Counted from the first letter of the stretch, positions 35,101 to 49,978 are shown. The stretch is DNA of 64,000 bases from Monosporascus cannonballus (GCA_004154925.1 QJNS01000231.1:59054-123053); one strand, 5' to 3'. Program-made: numbers and translations. Notes: generated from the letters alone by a model not told the origin.

Positions 35101-38100
35101 TAATAATATAATTATAATTTTTATTATATTTTAACGTTATATCTTAAAATTTTTAAAAGTTTTTATAATGTTAAAATATTTACGTTTTTAAAGTAATTTA
35201 TTCCCTTTAAATTTAATATTATTAACCGTTATCATATTTTTAACGTATTTCTAACATTTTGTAAATAATATAAGTAATTATTTATCCTTTATTAATTAAA
35301 ACTTTTATACGGTTTTCCGGTTATCGTTTTTTTATAAACATATTTTATTCTTTATGTCAAAATATATCGGCCCTTATATTTAAACGGCCGGCACGGAATT
35401 CGAAATAAAAATTAAAACGGGATAATTTCTTTAATTATTTTATTTAACGTTCGTTTAACTTTTTAATAATTATAAAATATTTTAAATTTTTATAGTCGGC
35501 AATAATTATAAATAATGTTATTATGTTACGTAATTCCATATATTACATTTTTAAATAATTTATTATTATTAAAAATTCTTTATTATGTATTTCGTAAATA
35601 ATTTTAATAAGGTTTAATTTTTTGAAATAATAAACGACCAAATATAATATTCTCAATTTATTAACCTGGGATAAATAACTTTTGTATATTACTTTTAAAG
35701 AATTTATTTTTAATATTATAATTTTTTTAAAATTTTATTATGCCAAAATCGGTTCCGTTATAAAGCCGTTTTTAAAACGTTTAAACGTTATTTCTTTTTC
35801 TCCTAGCAGAATAAGGTTTCTTTTCGAGTTAAGATTATTAACGGTATCGATATATCCGCGTAATAAGTTATAAAATCGCCCTAAAAATTTACAAACCTTA
35901 ACAAATTTCCCATTTTTTAATCGCGCATAATTTCTCAAGGTCCATTCGTATTTTTTCCCCGGCACCTATAATAAATCCAAGATATTTTATCGTTTTTACG
36001 GCGAATTAGTACTTAAAAATATCTAGATTTAAATTTACTTTTCTTAAACGGCTTAGAACCTTTTTTATCTTTTACATATAATCCTCCTTAAATCTGGAAA
36101 AAAAATAAGAATATCGTCCATATATGCTAAATAAAAAACGTTAAAATATTTCTTTAAAACCCCGTTAACATATCGCTAAGGAATCGTAAAAACCCTATAT
36201 AAGTCGAACAATATTACTAATTATTCGTATAAATCGAAACGTATTTAAAATGCTGTTTTTTATTTTTTTTAATTCTAATTTTATAAAACGCTATTCGGAC
36301 GTTTATTTTCCTAAATTATTTAATATAAAAAATAATTTTAAAATTCTCGAAATAAAAAATGAAAAATAACGGGTTTTTTTGGTTATTATATTTAACGCCC
36401 GATAAATACAATAAAAATACAGCTTTTTTCCAGATTTCCTTATAAATAAAACCGGAACCCTTACGGTCAAATTATTTATGCAAATATACCCTTTATCTAA
36501 AAGCTTTGTTAAGGTTTTCTTTAAGGCTAATAATTCCTCTCTAATTATATTATATAAAAGCCCTTATAATATTGGCATTTCTTTCCTTATTTCGTTTCTG
36601 CATAATAAAATCGTATGGTCTATTCCGGGGCAAGGTAAAAATAAAATATCGCCTAATGTTTTGTTAAATAACTTCCGAAATGCTTTTAACTTAAACGGAA
36701 ATTTTTCGTTAATTTCTATTTTTTTCTTAAGTATTAACGCCTTATTAATATCGGCTAAAATAATTAAAAACAATTAAATTTCTTATTTAATCTCTTTAAT
36801 TTTTTTATCCTCCGAAATTCCACCCCGAAAATAATAATTAAATTTTTTTCCGCCTTACGAAGTATTCATACGTTATTTTTTTTAAATTTTGTATCCTTTT
36901 TCGTAAACCCTTATATAATTTATTACGCCTATCATCAAGAGGTATTTTTACGCTATATATATAACATTATAACGCTTTATCTAAAATTTTTCCAAAATTA
37001 AAGGGTAATTAAAGTTATTAATAATATATATAAATATATTAATTTTAAAACCGTCGATATCTATCTTTATATATATTATCTTCTTAATTTTTCTTTGCTG
37101 TCGTCGGCTTTTTTTTCGAACTTTTTTTAATTCGCATAATTTTATTAAAATACGTAATAACGATAAGTATTTTACAAACGTTTCGTTTATTACGGTAAAA
37201 TATTTATATCTTTAATTAATAAAGGTTTTACAATTTTTTTTAATTAATACATATATCGATAATAAATAAAATACTATCTATATTTTATTTTGTAATCTTT
37301 ATTTCGGCTTAAGTTGCTTTTCGTTTCCGACCGCGCCGATATTTAAAAATTACTTTTTTTCTTTTTTCGTTTTCAAATTTCAATTTTTCATTTTTATACG
37401 TTTTTAACAAACTAATCTTTTCCTATAATTTTTTTGCTAGTAAAAATAGGTAACAGTTCGCCCTATAATTAAGATGCCTACAGCGTAAGCAAAAGCTTTT
37501 CGTTCTACAAACGTTCCGTTCTTTTTAAATCATTTATTACGCGTATTCGGCGTTAAAAGTAAAATTTGGGGTCCTTATCTTTCTTATCCTATTATCGAAA
37601 TACCTGTTATTTTTATATCGCCATTTAAATTATTTCTTATTTAATTATTACCGTTTAATTAAGTTATTAAAAAATTATTCGTTTCTTTTTGCCGCATTAT
37701 TCCTTTAAAGCGTTTAATAATTTCTATTACTTTATTTATCTATATATTATAATTTTCCAAAAAATCTATTAAGAATAAAACTTAAATAAGCTTCCTATTG
37801 AATATTTTCTTTAAAAATATAAATTTCGCCTCCGTTAAATAAATAATCCCTTTTACGTTTATTAACGTTTTTTTAAATAAAGAATAAAATAACCAAAATT
37901 TCGTATTATTAATTTATTTTAAATTCCGAAAATGTTCGGTTATTTTTTTCTTATATTAATCATTATATTATTTATATAGTACTTAAAAAATTAACGGGAT
38001 TATTAATATTATTTAAGCTTTCGGTAATATAATAAATAATAATTATACGTTATATATTAATTTCGAACTTTTTATATATAATATAAAATTACTTACAAAT

Positions 38101-38655
38101 TCCTTTTACAAAAATAACGTTTATTTCGAATTTATAAATTATAAATACGTATTATCCGAAGAATTTCTTTTTTGTTCCGTCGAACTTCTCCGGCTAAAAT
38201 AACGGCTTCCACTTAGCTCCTCTTATTAATTCGGTCGTTCGAATCGTTTTTACAAAATAACCTAATTACGGTTTCGATTATTATTAAATCGAAAAAAAGT
38301 CGGTATTCGTAAAAATTATTATATTTCGAATTTACAATTAAATAATAAATCTTTGCTAAATAATTAAGCCGTTTTTAAATTATTCGGCCGTTTATATTAA
38401 TTTCTTACTTGTTTTATATCACGCTTTTAGATGCTTACAGAATTAAAATATATTTTGAGCTTTTTTTAAATTAATAATTTATACGTTATTTTATAATTAC
38501 TATCGAACTTATTAAGATTTCCGTTATAAAGTTAAATACCCTTTATAATTCTAGGTTAATAAAAGCCCCTCATTAAATCCTTTAAAAAATGTTCGAAAAT
38601 CCTAATATTTAATTCCGAACGTTTCTTTCTTTGCTAAATAATAAACTAAAAAATA

Positions 38656-38843
38656 TATAAAAGGCTTTACCTAAGCAATCTATAATTAATTACTAATAAA
38701 AATTTATTTTCTAGCTAAAAAGAAGAAAAAATGAAAATAAAAATACAATTATGTATATTCGTATATAAGGCGTTGCGTTAATGCTGCTTGGTATCGGCGT
38801 TTGTCCGGTGCTCCATAATAGAGCTCCATATAGTCCCATTACA
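38656..38843 (-). repeat. Right LTR (5' LTR of the minus-strand gypsy element)
   Basis: 188 bp, TATAAAAGGC.. to ..CATTACA. The ends are TG..CA once RIP changes are allowed for. Confidence 0.9.
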
Positions 38844-38848
38844 TATAT

Positions 38849-40576
38849 ATATATATTATTAATAATTAATAATTTTACGAATTAATTTAAAGCTATACTT
38901 AACGATAAAAAAAGTAATAATAATAACATAAATAACAATAAAATTGCTTAAATCCTTAAATTCGCTACCCGTTTTAACGTATTACTTTCGTAAAAGAATA
39001 TCAAAAATATATAATTCGTAAATTTTTAATATAATAAATTAAGTTTAAAAATAAATATTTTTAAAAATCGTATAATAATAACGGTATAAATTGATTATTA
39101 TTTATAAATAAAAAGTTTTATATAAAATAGTTAAAAAAGCAATTATAATAATATTACAAAATATTTTAAGATAACAGTTATAAGTGGTTCGAAATTAATT
39201 ATACGATGTTTTTTAGTTAATTTTAATTAAATATATTAATAATATATTTAATTTATATTAACTTAATTATGAACGTATTAGAGTAATCGTTTATATTTTT
39301 TTTATTATTTTTTATTTCAAGTAATACTTAATAATTAAAAAGATTTTCTCCGAAATATCTTTTTAACTTTATTTTATTAGCCGGTGTAAAGCTATTCTAA
39401 TTTAATTAATCGATTATTTTTATCATTTTCTTAAATTTTATAAATATTTCCAAATTTTCGATGAATTTCGTTAATATTAGTAAAATAATTTTAAATTAAT
39501 TAATTACGTTTAAAAAAACCTTTATTATTATTATTTTTTTCGTTTCCGAAAAGAAGTTGAAAAAACGCCTCAACGACCTTAAAATATTTAGGATATATAG
39601 GAAAACCTTCAGGTAACTCGATTTTAAGTAAGTTAAATCGTAACCCGAAATTTTATAAAAATTTTTAACGTTTTAAAATTACTGTTTTTTTAGATCTCGC
39701 TTATTATCATTTTTTCGAATAGTTTTTTCGCTTTTAACGTATAGTTATTTCCGAAAAATTACTGCGAACTTAATTTGCCGTTACCTTTAAATTTAAACCA
39801 TTTTTTATTTTAATCGGATAAGGCCTAAATACGGCTTTATATTTCTTTTATAATGAAAACCGTATTAATTCGATTTATTTTGTTTTAAATTCTATAAATA
39901 TTATCGTTTTTAAAAATTATTATTAACACTTAAAAACTTTATAATTTTATTAAAATAAAGCCTATTCTTTATTATATATATATCGGACTGTTACGAATAC
40001 GTTAAACCTCTTTTCTCCTAATTATATTTCTTATTTAAAATAATGTTATTTAAATTTAAATTAAAAACAAATAAACTATATATATTTAATTTTTTGCGAA
40101 ATTAAATTTATAAAACCTTTCGACCTTATTTACAATTTAATATTTTGTTTATCAAAATACCTTTAAATGAAACGTTTGTAAAAAGGATTATAAAAATATT
40201 AATAATTCTTTGAGATTACTTTATATCTTAACGTTTTTTAAAATTATATAAAAAATCTAAAAATAAATTAATAATATTTATTACCGTTAAATCGTAATTA
40301 ATATTTAATATAACTCCCGTACCTAATAACCGTACCGTTTATATTATTATAAAAAAAGCTCCCGTATATTTAACGACGGAACGTTAACTTCGCGCAATAA
40401 GGAACTTCGGGTTCGTTATAGCAAAAAAGCTATTATCATCTTACAACGGTAATTTCTAGGTCTGGCTGTTCCTCTAGTTCTTTAACGAAACGTTAAAACG
40501 ATATATCAATAAAGCAATTTTGAAATTCAGGTAATAATAACAACAACTACAACCGAATATCGAAAACGTCAAAAGC
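38849..40576. other. AT-rich block after the gypsy element
   Basis: RIP-type DNA without readable domains. The last 200 bases before the next element become less AT-rich. It may be the continuation of the older repeat at 30840-32000, split by the gypsy insertion; I could not prove the join. Confidence 0.45.
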
Positions 40577-40578
40577 TA

Positions 40579-40621
40579 CAACTCACAGGGGTTTTTTTAT
40601 TAGTTACCTCCACCGCCCCAC
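40579..40621 (+). repeat. Left terminal inverted repeat
   Basis: 43 bp, starting CAACTCACAGGGG and ending CACCGCCCCAC; pairs with 49537-49580. Confidence 0.9.
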
Positions 40622-42100
40622 AAGATTCTCTGAACAGCTAGTAAGTATACTCCTATATAATTTGTATGCAAAAATACCTCTATTAATTCCTCTGCTGTTT
40701 CCTACCACTTTCAATGTACCGTTTTATTTTATCCTATTAAGTTAAAATTAACAAAATCAGAAAACTTTTAGGGACGGCGTACTAAACCTTAAATATCGCC
40801 ATATATAGTTGTTTTTCTGTTAATTATTACAAATCATATTTCTCCTTTAAATAAGATTTTATTTAAGCCTATACGTTTTCCATAAGGTTTAAATTAAGGT
40901 TATTAAAAAACCTTTTAAAAATATATATTTTAAAAACGTTATTACTGCATTACTAAAGCGGCTTATTTAAGCCGCCGTTTCGCTATATATACGCAAGCGC
41001 TCCGCGCTTATTAAATAGCTTTCTTCTTTCTTTCTCGTACAACAATAGAATATCTTTCAGAAACCCAAAAGACGTACAGCGCTGTAACAAGCGTTAAACT
41101 TTTCGAAGGTACGTTTTGTTTAATGGACCGAGTTACCATTATATTAAAATATGGACGTATTAAGGAAACGATTTATGAATTTCTTAACTATAAGAAATAT
41201 TACTGTATTATACTTCTCTGTAATAATATATCTTTAGCCCTTAGGCCATATATAACAGGGCCTTTTATATCTTTTTCGAAAGCATTCTCAAAATATTTAT
41301 CTATAAAAATCTTATATACGAAGATATTCGAAAAAATCCGAGTTTTTGACGTTATAAATCATTAACCATTAACGGTAATAACGCTGGATAATTATGTAAT
41401 ATTCGTTAAACCATATTAAATTTCGTTTTAATAAATTCTTTCGTATAAATTAAGTTTAAAATGATTTTTTATATAATTTGGCCTTACATATTTTATTATT
41501 ATTATATAAGGGAAACTTTTTGCGGTTTTTAATTTTATAATAAAAGTCCAACTTTAAAAAAATTCGATAAATAATATCCTTTTTGGATTATTTAAGGCTA
41601 GGAACGAAATATCGAAATTTACCCCAAACTATTTAACGATAAGGCCAGTATTTAAAAAAATACAAGAGCTCTTAAGTTGCTATCGGTAATAAGAATTTCC
41701 ATCTTTTTTTCGAACCTTTATAAATTGGTGTTAAGGGTGTATTTAACGCGTACTGGACCTGCCGGAAAATCTTTTTTATTATTTCGACAAACTTTAAGTA
41801 CGTCAAGTTTAAGAAATGCTTTTTTAATACTTAAATTTTATGATTTTCGTCTTTTGTAAGGTCCTTTAAAAGGTTAAGTCCTTATAAAGCTTTCGAGTTA
41901 TACTTAATATTAAGATCGCGCTTTTTGAAAGACTTTTAAAGAAGGCGATAAAGGGTTTGGAACTGTTATTAACGTTATTAAAGGCGTTCGGCAGTTTTAA
42001 TTAACGGCGACGTTTTTCAAAGGCGTTATTTCTAAATATATCGAAGCTAGGCTTTTAGGTCCATATTGGAAATTACGAAAAAATCTTAATTCGAAGCAAA

Positions 42101-42305
42101 TATAAGAATAAAGCCCTATAAGGATGAGTCTGGTAGCCGACCAGCCACCGATCAGCCACCGACCCACTTACTAGTATAAATCCACCATCTGGCAGCTAGT
42201 GGGAAACGCCAAATAAAAGTAACCTAATGCATTTACTTTTTAGAATCTGCTTTACGACTGGTCGGAAGTTACCTTATCTAATTTATAATTATTTATCATT
42301 TTATA
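42101..42305 (+). repeat. 5' LTR of the plus-strand gypsy element
   Basis: 205 bp, TATAAGAATAAAGCCC.. to ..CATTTTATA, same length as 49196-49400. The first part of this copy is the less mutated of the two. Confidence 0.9.
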
Positions 42306-45300
42306 ATTTTTTATTTATTATAAAAAATAACGGAATAATTATAAAAAATAAAATTCGTTAATTATAAAACGAACCTAGATTATTAATCGAAAAAACCGCC
42401 GATTGGAACTTAATTAACAAATAATCGATTACGGTACGGGAATAGATAAAAAAGTTTATAACGGAGCCTTAACGGGCAAAAAACTATGGTTCTCGGGACT
42501 CCGAATTACCTTATATATATTATAAGGATACGTTCCGATAACCGTTGACGAAACGGTCGGAAAACGGGCGTAATATAATAATTACGTCCCGGAATTTAAA
42601 ATAAAAAAGGGTTAAACCCTTTAGTAAGAACTAAATTTTTAAGATTATTTATTAGCAAAATAAATAATATTCGAAATTATTTTAATAATTAGCCGAATAA
42701 TAAGTAATAATATAAGTTAAAAAAGTAAAGCTTTATAAGTTAATTATAATATCGTTATAAAAACCTTAGGGCAATAAATAAATACCGTATTATAATTATT
42801 CGAAATTTTCCGAACGCGCATTTATTAAAGAAAAAAAATTAAATAAAAATTATTACGAACATTTATGTCGAAAAACTAAAGTAAAATATCTTTATTTATA
42901 TTTAATAAGTTATAAATTATGTAAATATTTTTAGTATAAGCGTTTAACGATTATACCGTATTATATTTAATTATTTTAATTACGAAAAAAATAAAAAATA
43001 AAAAATTAATAGATTTTTATTAGAAAAAGTTACGTAAATCCTATTTTTTTCGATAAGGAATATAAGAAACAATTTATAAAATTGTAATAATAATTTGATT
43101 AATTGCCGTTAGATTTTTACGTTAAATAAAGCTTTTTAATTTATAAAACAAAGTTTACGGACGTTTTTAATCCGGAAAATAATTCAGATAATAAACGTTT
43201 TACTTTTAATTATTTTTATAAATTAATATTAGGGTTATAAAATACTTTATTATAAAAAAATACTAAGTTAAAATAAATTAATAACGTAATAAATAAAGTA
43301 AAATATTATTAAAATGCCTGGAAAAAAGCGAAAGAAAACCGATTATCTTTTATTAAAAATAGTAATAAGGATAAACGAATTTATTTTAATATTTTCGGGA
43401 AAAAAATCTTTAAAACAAATTAAAGGCGTTATATAGAAGAAATAAGGACCGTAAACGTTCTTATATTCGAAAAGCAAATAATTGCCAATTTAATTCCGAT
43501 TAAAATAAATCCGTATAATTTAATATTTTTAATTTTTATAAAGGCCTATTTAAATATTATAATTATAAAAAGCTACGTTATAAAAGAATAAATTACAAAT
43601 TAAAAAGCAATACGAAAACTTTATCCTCTTAATTATACGAAAATTAACCTTTAAAGGCCGTATATAACGTTATAAGATATAACGAGAAATAAAATTAATC
43701 CTTAAATATAAACCTAAAAAAAAGCCGGAATAAGTATATACGTTTAACCCATTTCGGCTAATAATTATAAAATAATCGGAATAAAGCCGCCTTTTAAAAA
43801 AAGAACATTTATGAAAAAGAATACGGAAAATATGGTAATATAAATAAATATAGATACCAAAATACAAATAAATATTATAAGTAAAGAATTAACGAAAAAA
43901 ATTAACTTTTAACTAATTTCCGTAACTATTCTGGGCCTTATCGGCATTAACGGCGCATATATCAAATATTATCGAATTTACGAGATTTTTATTAACATAA
44001 TGAATAATAACGAAAATAAACGAAAATTTAAACAAATTTATTTCATAATATATTGCAATTGGAAAATACTTAATTCTTTATTATTTAAACCCGAAATAAG
44101 TAAATTAAGGGTTTTATTAAATATAATTATATATTAATAATTATATAAACCATTATAAAAAGCCGATAAATACAAAATCGCAAACTTAGTATTTTCCAGT
44201 ACGCAAATTTATACCGTTAACTTAATAAACTTAGTCGAAAAACTAGATATCCCGGAATTCGGGGAATAATAAAAATAGGAATTAATCGATTATTTTTATA
44301 TACTTAAAGAATTTCGAACGAATATATTCCAAAAAAAATAACGAAAAAAATATTTTAATTATTAAGAGCAAAATATGCAATAAATCTAATTCTAAGGAAA
44401 ACGCCTTTATTCGGCCAAATTTATCTTATTTCGGAAACTTAAAAAAAACTAATCGAAAAATATATCTGAAAAAACCTGAAAATAAACCGGATACGTTATT
44501 CGAAAACGAACGTAAAAATATTAATATTATTCGTACTTAAAAAAACGGTAATTTTCGATTATGTATCGATTATAAGGGATTAAATTAAATAACGATAAAA
44601 AACTAATATTTTTTATTTTTAATTTTAAAAATAATACATCATCTAAAGCTAATTAAAGTATTTTCGAAAATTCATTTTAAAAATATTTATTATTATATGA
44701 GGATTAAAAAAGGTAACTAATAAAAAACCGTTTTCTAAACGTAATATAAGTAATTTAAATATACGGTTATGCTATTTAATTTTATCAATACGTTAATTAC
44801 GTTTTAGGCTTATATATATAACATATTAACTAGATTAATTAATTATATATACGTAATATATTTAAATAATATAATTATTTATTCGGATAATAAAAAAAAG
44901 TATGCGAAATATTTTCAGTTAATTTATAAACGGTTATAACACAATTAATTATTTATTAAAATATCCAAATACGAATTTTTCAAAAATGAATTCTAGAATT
45001 TGTAATTAACACCGACGGTTTGAAAATGGACCGCCGACGGGTTAATACCATTAAAATATAGCTAAAATTAAAATTAATTTATAATATTTAAATATTTTTG
45101 GGATTTGCAAACTTTTATCCGAAATCTACCGCTTATTATTTACATATTATCGAATTTATTATTAGACTTTTAAAAAAGGCGTAAAACAAAGAAAAAATAA
45201 CAGAATTCCGATAATCCGAAAAAGCTAAAAAGGCGTTCCGAAACTTAAAAAATATTTTTTAATCGGTAACCATTTTCCGATATTAAAATAACGTTAAAAT

Positions 45301-48300
45301 ATTAAAATCGAAATAAACGCCTTAATAAAAGCTATATTAAGGATATTTTTATAAAAATACGAAACGTATTAACGTTTAATTATGTATTAATTACGAAAAT
45401 TATAGTTAAGCGAAAAATAATAAGTTATAAGGTAATAAAAATTATTAATAATTATAAAACGCCTAAAATATTAACGATAATATTTTAAAGATAAGGAAAA
45501 AGAATTTTTAATATTTATTAATTATATAGCATTAAAAATATAATAAAAATGCCGGCGCGTAATCTTAAAAAGAAATTAGCTTAATAAATTTAACGTTTGG
45601 TATAATTTGATTTTAAGATTTAATATTAACTGGACGCCGTTAATCCGGCAGACAAATTATTTAAACACTCGAATTATATAATAAGAAAAATTACGTATGG
45701 AAACGTAATTCTTACGTTATTCAAAAAATTCAAATTTACGAATAATATGTCGAAAAATATGCGGAAAATAATTACAAATATATAACGTAATTTAAAGTAT
45801 TATAAAAGAGCAAAAGGCCTTATGAAAATAATGTAAAGTATATTTATTACAAAACTTTTAAATAGATTTTAAATAACGGAAATTCAAGTAATTATTATCC
45901 GCGTAAAAAAAGCGGAAAACTTTCGTTATACGATTATAAAAAGTTTTTAAAAAGAAAAGAAAAGTAAAAAATTATATATTTGCCAAATTTATTACTTATA
46001 AATAATAATATAAATATAAATTATAGCAATAATATAATTAATAATTAAATAATAATAACCGTAAGCTACGATTATATTACGATCGGATTCCGAAAAATTT
46101 TAAAAAAAACTAAATTAATATTAAAATTATTATTCATAATTAGTACGTTTTATATCCTTTGGTAAAAAAATTATCCAAAAACGAAACGGCATTTTAGCCG
46201 AAAATTTCCCGATAATTTTACGATCAAATTTGAAGGTTATAAATTAAAGATTTAAATATTATAAAATTAATACGGATAACTAGATATTAAGCCGGAATAA
46301 AGGAAAAATATTTTTTAGATCTAAATAAAATTTTATATTATAAGAATAAATTTATAATCTCGTTATAAAACGTTATACGGATATAATTAATTAATTAATA
46401 TTATAATAATCCAAAAATAAGATATATAAGATATGTCCGTACGTTACAATTAATAATGAGAAAATATTATTACAAAAATATAGCAAATAATATCCGAAAA
46501 TATATTAAACAATATCCGAATCATTAAGGCATAATAAAATTACGTCATAAACCATATAGATAATTATAATTTTTGCTATTATTTATGTACTTTTTCCAAA
46601 AAATCTTATTAAATTTTATTACGGGATTTTCTAAAAGCCTAAGTTTAAACAAATTAAAATATAACGTAATTCTGGTAATCGTCGACCGTTTTAGAAAATT
46701 AAAATTATTTATTTTTACCGTTAAAATTTTAACCGTAACCGAATTAACACGATTATTTTATAACGAAATTAAATACAAATTCGATACGTTAGCTAGAATT
46801 ATTAATAACAAAAATAAATTATTAATAAATTAATTTTGGGCGGAATTTTACAAAGAGGTAAAGAACAAAACGGTAAATATTAACCGTTTATTATCCGTAA
46901 ACCGATAAATAAACGGAAGGTATTTATTAAGTTGTAAAATATTATTTTCATAATTATATTAATAAATATTAAAATAATTAAATAAAGTTATTACGAAATA
47001 CGGAATTCGTATATAATAATACGCAGAATACGTTTACCGGCCGCTTTTTATTCGACATTTTATATAAATATTATTTAAAGATAATAAAATACCTTTTATA
47101 AATATATAAAGGATAAATATAAGGAATTAAAAAATACTCCGAAAAGATAACGGCTATTTATCGAAAAATATATAAATATTAAGAAAGAATAACAGCAATT
47201 TAAAAACAATATTATAATTAATGCTATATACTTATAAAATTCCAATTAAAGTAATAAATAAATTTATCGATTAAATTTTTAAATTTAAAAATAAAAAGTT
47301 TATACTTACTTATATCTAAATTACGATTAAAAAATAAATAAATATTTAGATATATAAAATAATTCTTTTTATTAAATATTAACGGATATATAATATATTT
47401 TTAATATCTTTATTAAAACCCTAATATAACGGGAAATCGGACGATATTTAAATAACGTTATTAAATTTAATAAAAAATAAAAAAATAAAGAATAAAAAGT
47501 ATTATCTATTATCGAAATAACCGGAAATAACGTAAATATCTAATTAAATAAAAAGGTTAACCCGTTAAATATAATACGTAAAAACCCCGAAAATACCTTA
47601 AATATACATTTAAGATATTATGACGTTATAAAAAAACTGAAATACGTATATAAAAATTAAAACGACCGAAAAACCGTAAAATATTAATAACTCGATTAGA
47701 AATTAATCGTTTAATAATTATTTTATTATATATTAATTAAAAACCGATAAATAATGTAAAAAGAATTATGTTTTTATTTCGAAATTAAAATTTGGTACTT
47801 AATTATAAAGCCTTACGTTAATTAGCCCTTAATAAATATATTAAAGAAATTAATATAAAAATATCGAAAAATAGTCGAAAAATATATAACGGCAAAAAAC
47901 AGGTATATTTATTAAATTTATTGAGCGTAAAATATGGAAAAAACTTAAAAACCTTTTATTTCTTATAACAAACAGGGCTTAAGTAACCGGAATATAATTT
48001 ATTATTAATTGAAAATAAAGTATTATTTTTAAAATACTTAATATACTTAGGGTTAATAATAATTTTGCCAAATAAAACCATTTTTTAATTATAATTATAA
48101 ATATTAAATTTTTATTAAAGTATTAGCAAATGGGTCTAAAATATTCGTAAACAGGAAATATAACAATATAACGGCTTTCGAAAATCGTTTTATTTATAAA
48201 GGTACATTAAAATTATGCCTCATCGGAAATTAATTACAAAATAATAAAAAAAATCATAATATTTATAAAAAGAATTGAAATTTACAAATTTATAAAACGG

Positions 48301-49195
48301 CGTTAAAATTAAAGTTTTATAATTATAATAAACGATTAAAAATTAATTTCTATTATATTAAAAAAACGTTATTTTTTAATAATAACCGCATTAAAAACAA
48401 ATTCGGCTTTACGAAAAATGTTAAATCGACGACCGATAATAATTACGTTAAAAGGTTCGTATTAAATATTTGTAATATAAGCTTTTTCGAATTTATTAAT
48501 TAATTTTTATTTATCGGTATTAAATTAAAACATTTTTTAGGCGGCAGCTTTAAAAATAATCGAAATTTAAACAAAAATTAAATAACGATATTAATAATAT
48601 TAAAATAATTACTTATTACGTAAAAACTGTTATAATAATAATAAATTACGATATAATTTAAGGTATTCGAAATTTAAACATAAACTGTATAATAATCGAA
48701 ATAACGTTATATTACGTAAATATAGTACGGTTTATTACCGTTTGTAATACAATTAATATTTATTTTATTATCGGCCTTAAAAAAATAACATTAAAAAATC
48801 CTAATTTTCCTTAATATCAAAATATTATTTTTCTTTGGAACTCTTTACGAAAAAAAAATATTGCAAACGGAAATAATATGTAAAATAAACAAAAAAGGCG
48901 AAATAAAAATAAAGAAAAACGAGAAACCGAATAAAACGCGTACGCAAAAAAAAGATATAAATATAAAAAGGAAAAAAAAGTAAATAAAATAAGATTAAAA
49001 ACAAATTATAATAAGAAACTAGGCGAAATATAATTAATTACGTAATATAATATATATTAATTATTACAGCAATTACTTCTACTATAATATAACAGTAAAT
49101 TATTAACAAATATATATAATCAAATTTACGAAACGCGTTATATCAAATTAATAATAATATTATTAAAAATTAATAATTTAAAAAAGGAAAATAAT

Positions 49196-49400
49196 TATAA
49201 AAATAAAACCCTATAAGGATAAAACTAATAACCGACTAGCTACCAATTAACCACTAATCTACTTACTAATATAAATTTACTATTTGGCAACTAATAAAAA
49301 ACGTTAGATAAAAATAACCTAATATATTTACTTTTTAAAATCTGCTTTATAACTGGTCAGAGATCACCTTAATCAGCTTACAGCTGTCCATTATCTTACA
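49196..49400 (+). repeat. 3' LTR of the plus-strand gypsy element
   Basis: 205 bp, TATAAAAATAAAACCC.. to ..TTATCTTACA, followed by GCAAA. Confidence 0.9.
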
Positions 49401-49536
49401 GCAAATATAACTGTTAATAAATTAATAAAACGCTATATACGAGTTATAGTAATGACGATTTATAAATATGTAAAAATAAGTAGATTTCTATACAAATTCT
49501 ATAGGAGTCTACATACTAGCCTGTAAGGGAAACCAA

Positions 49537-49580
49537 GTGGGGCGGTGGAGGTAACTAACAAAAAATACCCCTGTGAGTTG
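49537..49580 (-). repeat. Right terminal inverted repeat
   Basis: 44 bp; the reverse complement matches 40579-40621 except for a few bases in the T-run. Confidence 0.9.
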
Positions 49581-49582
49581 TA

Positions 49583-49978
49583 ATAGCCGAAAGGGGTTGT
49601 TTTCGTAAGCAGCTTTAGAGCGCTAGGGGGTACATTGGGCGAAAAACATGGATCCCTGGGCAAAATAGGTGGGGCGAAAATGTCACTTTTCCCTTCATCT
49701 GCCGCGACACCGAACACACCCTTAACCCTTGCCACGGTTATGGGCCCCGCTTCACCAAGTCGCAACGTGGTGGAGCATCGGGGTTTGACGGCGCCGAAGA
49801 CCGGTAACCTGGGCTTATCGTCGTCACCGTGGTCATCCACTATACGAACTACTATGCCCATAAAATCGACTAGGCGTAAGCGACACTCACGCGGTTGAGC
49901 ACTTCTCTGTATGATATTCGCGAGTCTAATTGTTCCATGGATCCATCGATCCACCCTGTTCGAACTATTCCCTGCTCT
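49583..49978. other. Spacer between the DNA element and the protoglobin gene
   Basis: About 400 bases of ordinary composition. A minus-strand open frame across 49499-49954 runs into the inverted repeat and has no domain. It is most likely the 3' flank of the protoglobin gene. Confidence 0.5.

Larger units (their letters stand above)
32001..38843 (-). mobile_element. Ty3/gypsy LTR retrotransposon, minus strand, RIP-mutated
   Basis: 6,843 bp bounded by direct 188-bp LTRs. TATAT precedes the left LTR (31996-32000) and follows the right one (38844-38848), consistent with a 5-bp duplication but in low-complexity sequence. Gypsy-type pol remnants lie on the minus strand. The start of the reverse transcriptase region is at 36773-36564 (GDILFLPCPGIDHTI). 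The region after the polymerase (FLGRFYNLLRGY, then PILA) is at 35965-35738. A possible Cys-rich nucleocapsid region lies near 37470-37510. Numerous stops make it inactive. Confidence 0.9.
42101..49400 (+). mobile_element. Ty3/gypsy LTR retrotransposon, plus strand, RIP-mutated
   Basis: 7,300 bp with 205-bp direct LTRs and an exact 5-bp duplication, GCAAA (42096-42100 and 49401-49405). Pol is readable in fragments on the plus strand. The reverse transcriptase has LCIDYKGLN near 44560-44590, and the catalytic YLDD reads YLNN at 44859-44870. The integrase core lies at about 46600-46833 (NFITGFSKSL, then VILVIVDRF). Stops are dense throughout. It interrupts the inverted-repeat element, so it arrived later. 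Confidence 0.93.
40579..49580 (+). mobile_element. TA-flanked inverted-repeat DNA element, split by a gypsy insertion
   Basis: Inverted ends of 43-44 bp read inward CAACTCACAGGGG.. and ..CCTCCACCGCCCCAC at 40579-40621 and 49537-49580. TA lies directly outside each (40577-40578 and 49581-49582). This is the pattern of a Tc1/mariner-superfamily element. Without the 7.3-kb gypsy insertion it is about 1.7 kb, a normal size for such an element. Short open frames at 41123-41365 and 41677-41859 (+) probably belong to its degraded transposase, but no catalytic motif was identified. Confidence 0.85.

Noticed and set aside
49499..49954. 151-codon minus-strand frame beside the protoglobin gene
   Set aside because: It runs into the transposon inverted repeat and has no recognisable domain.
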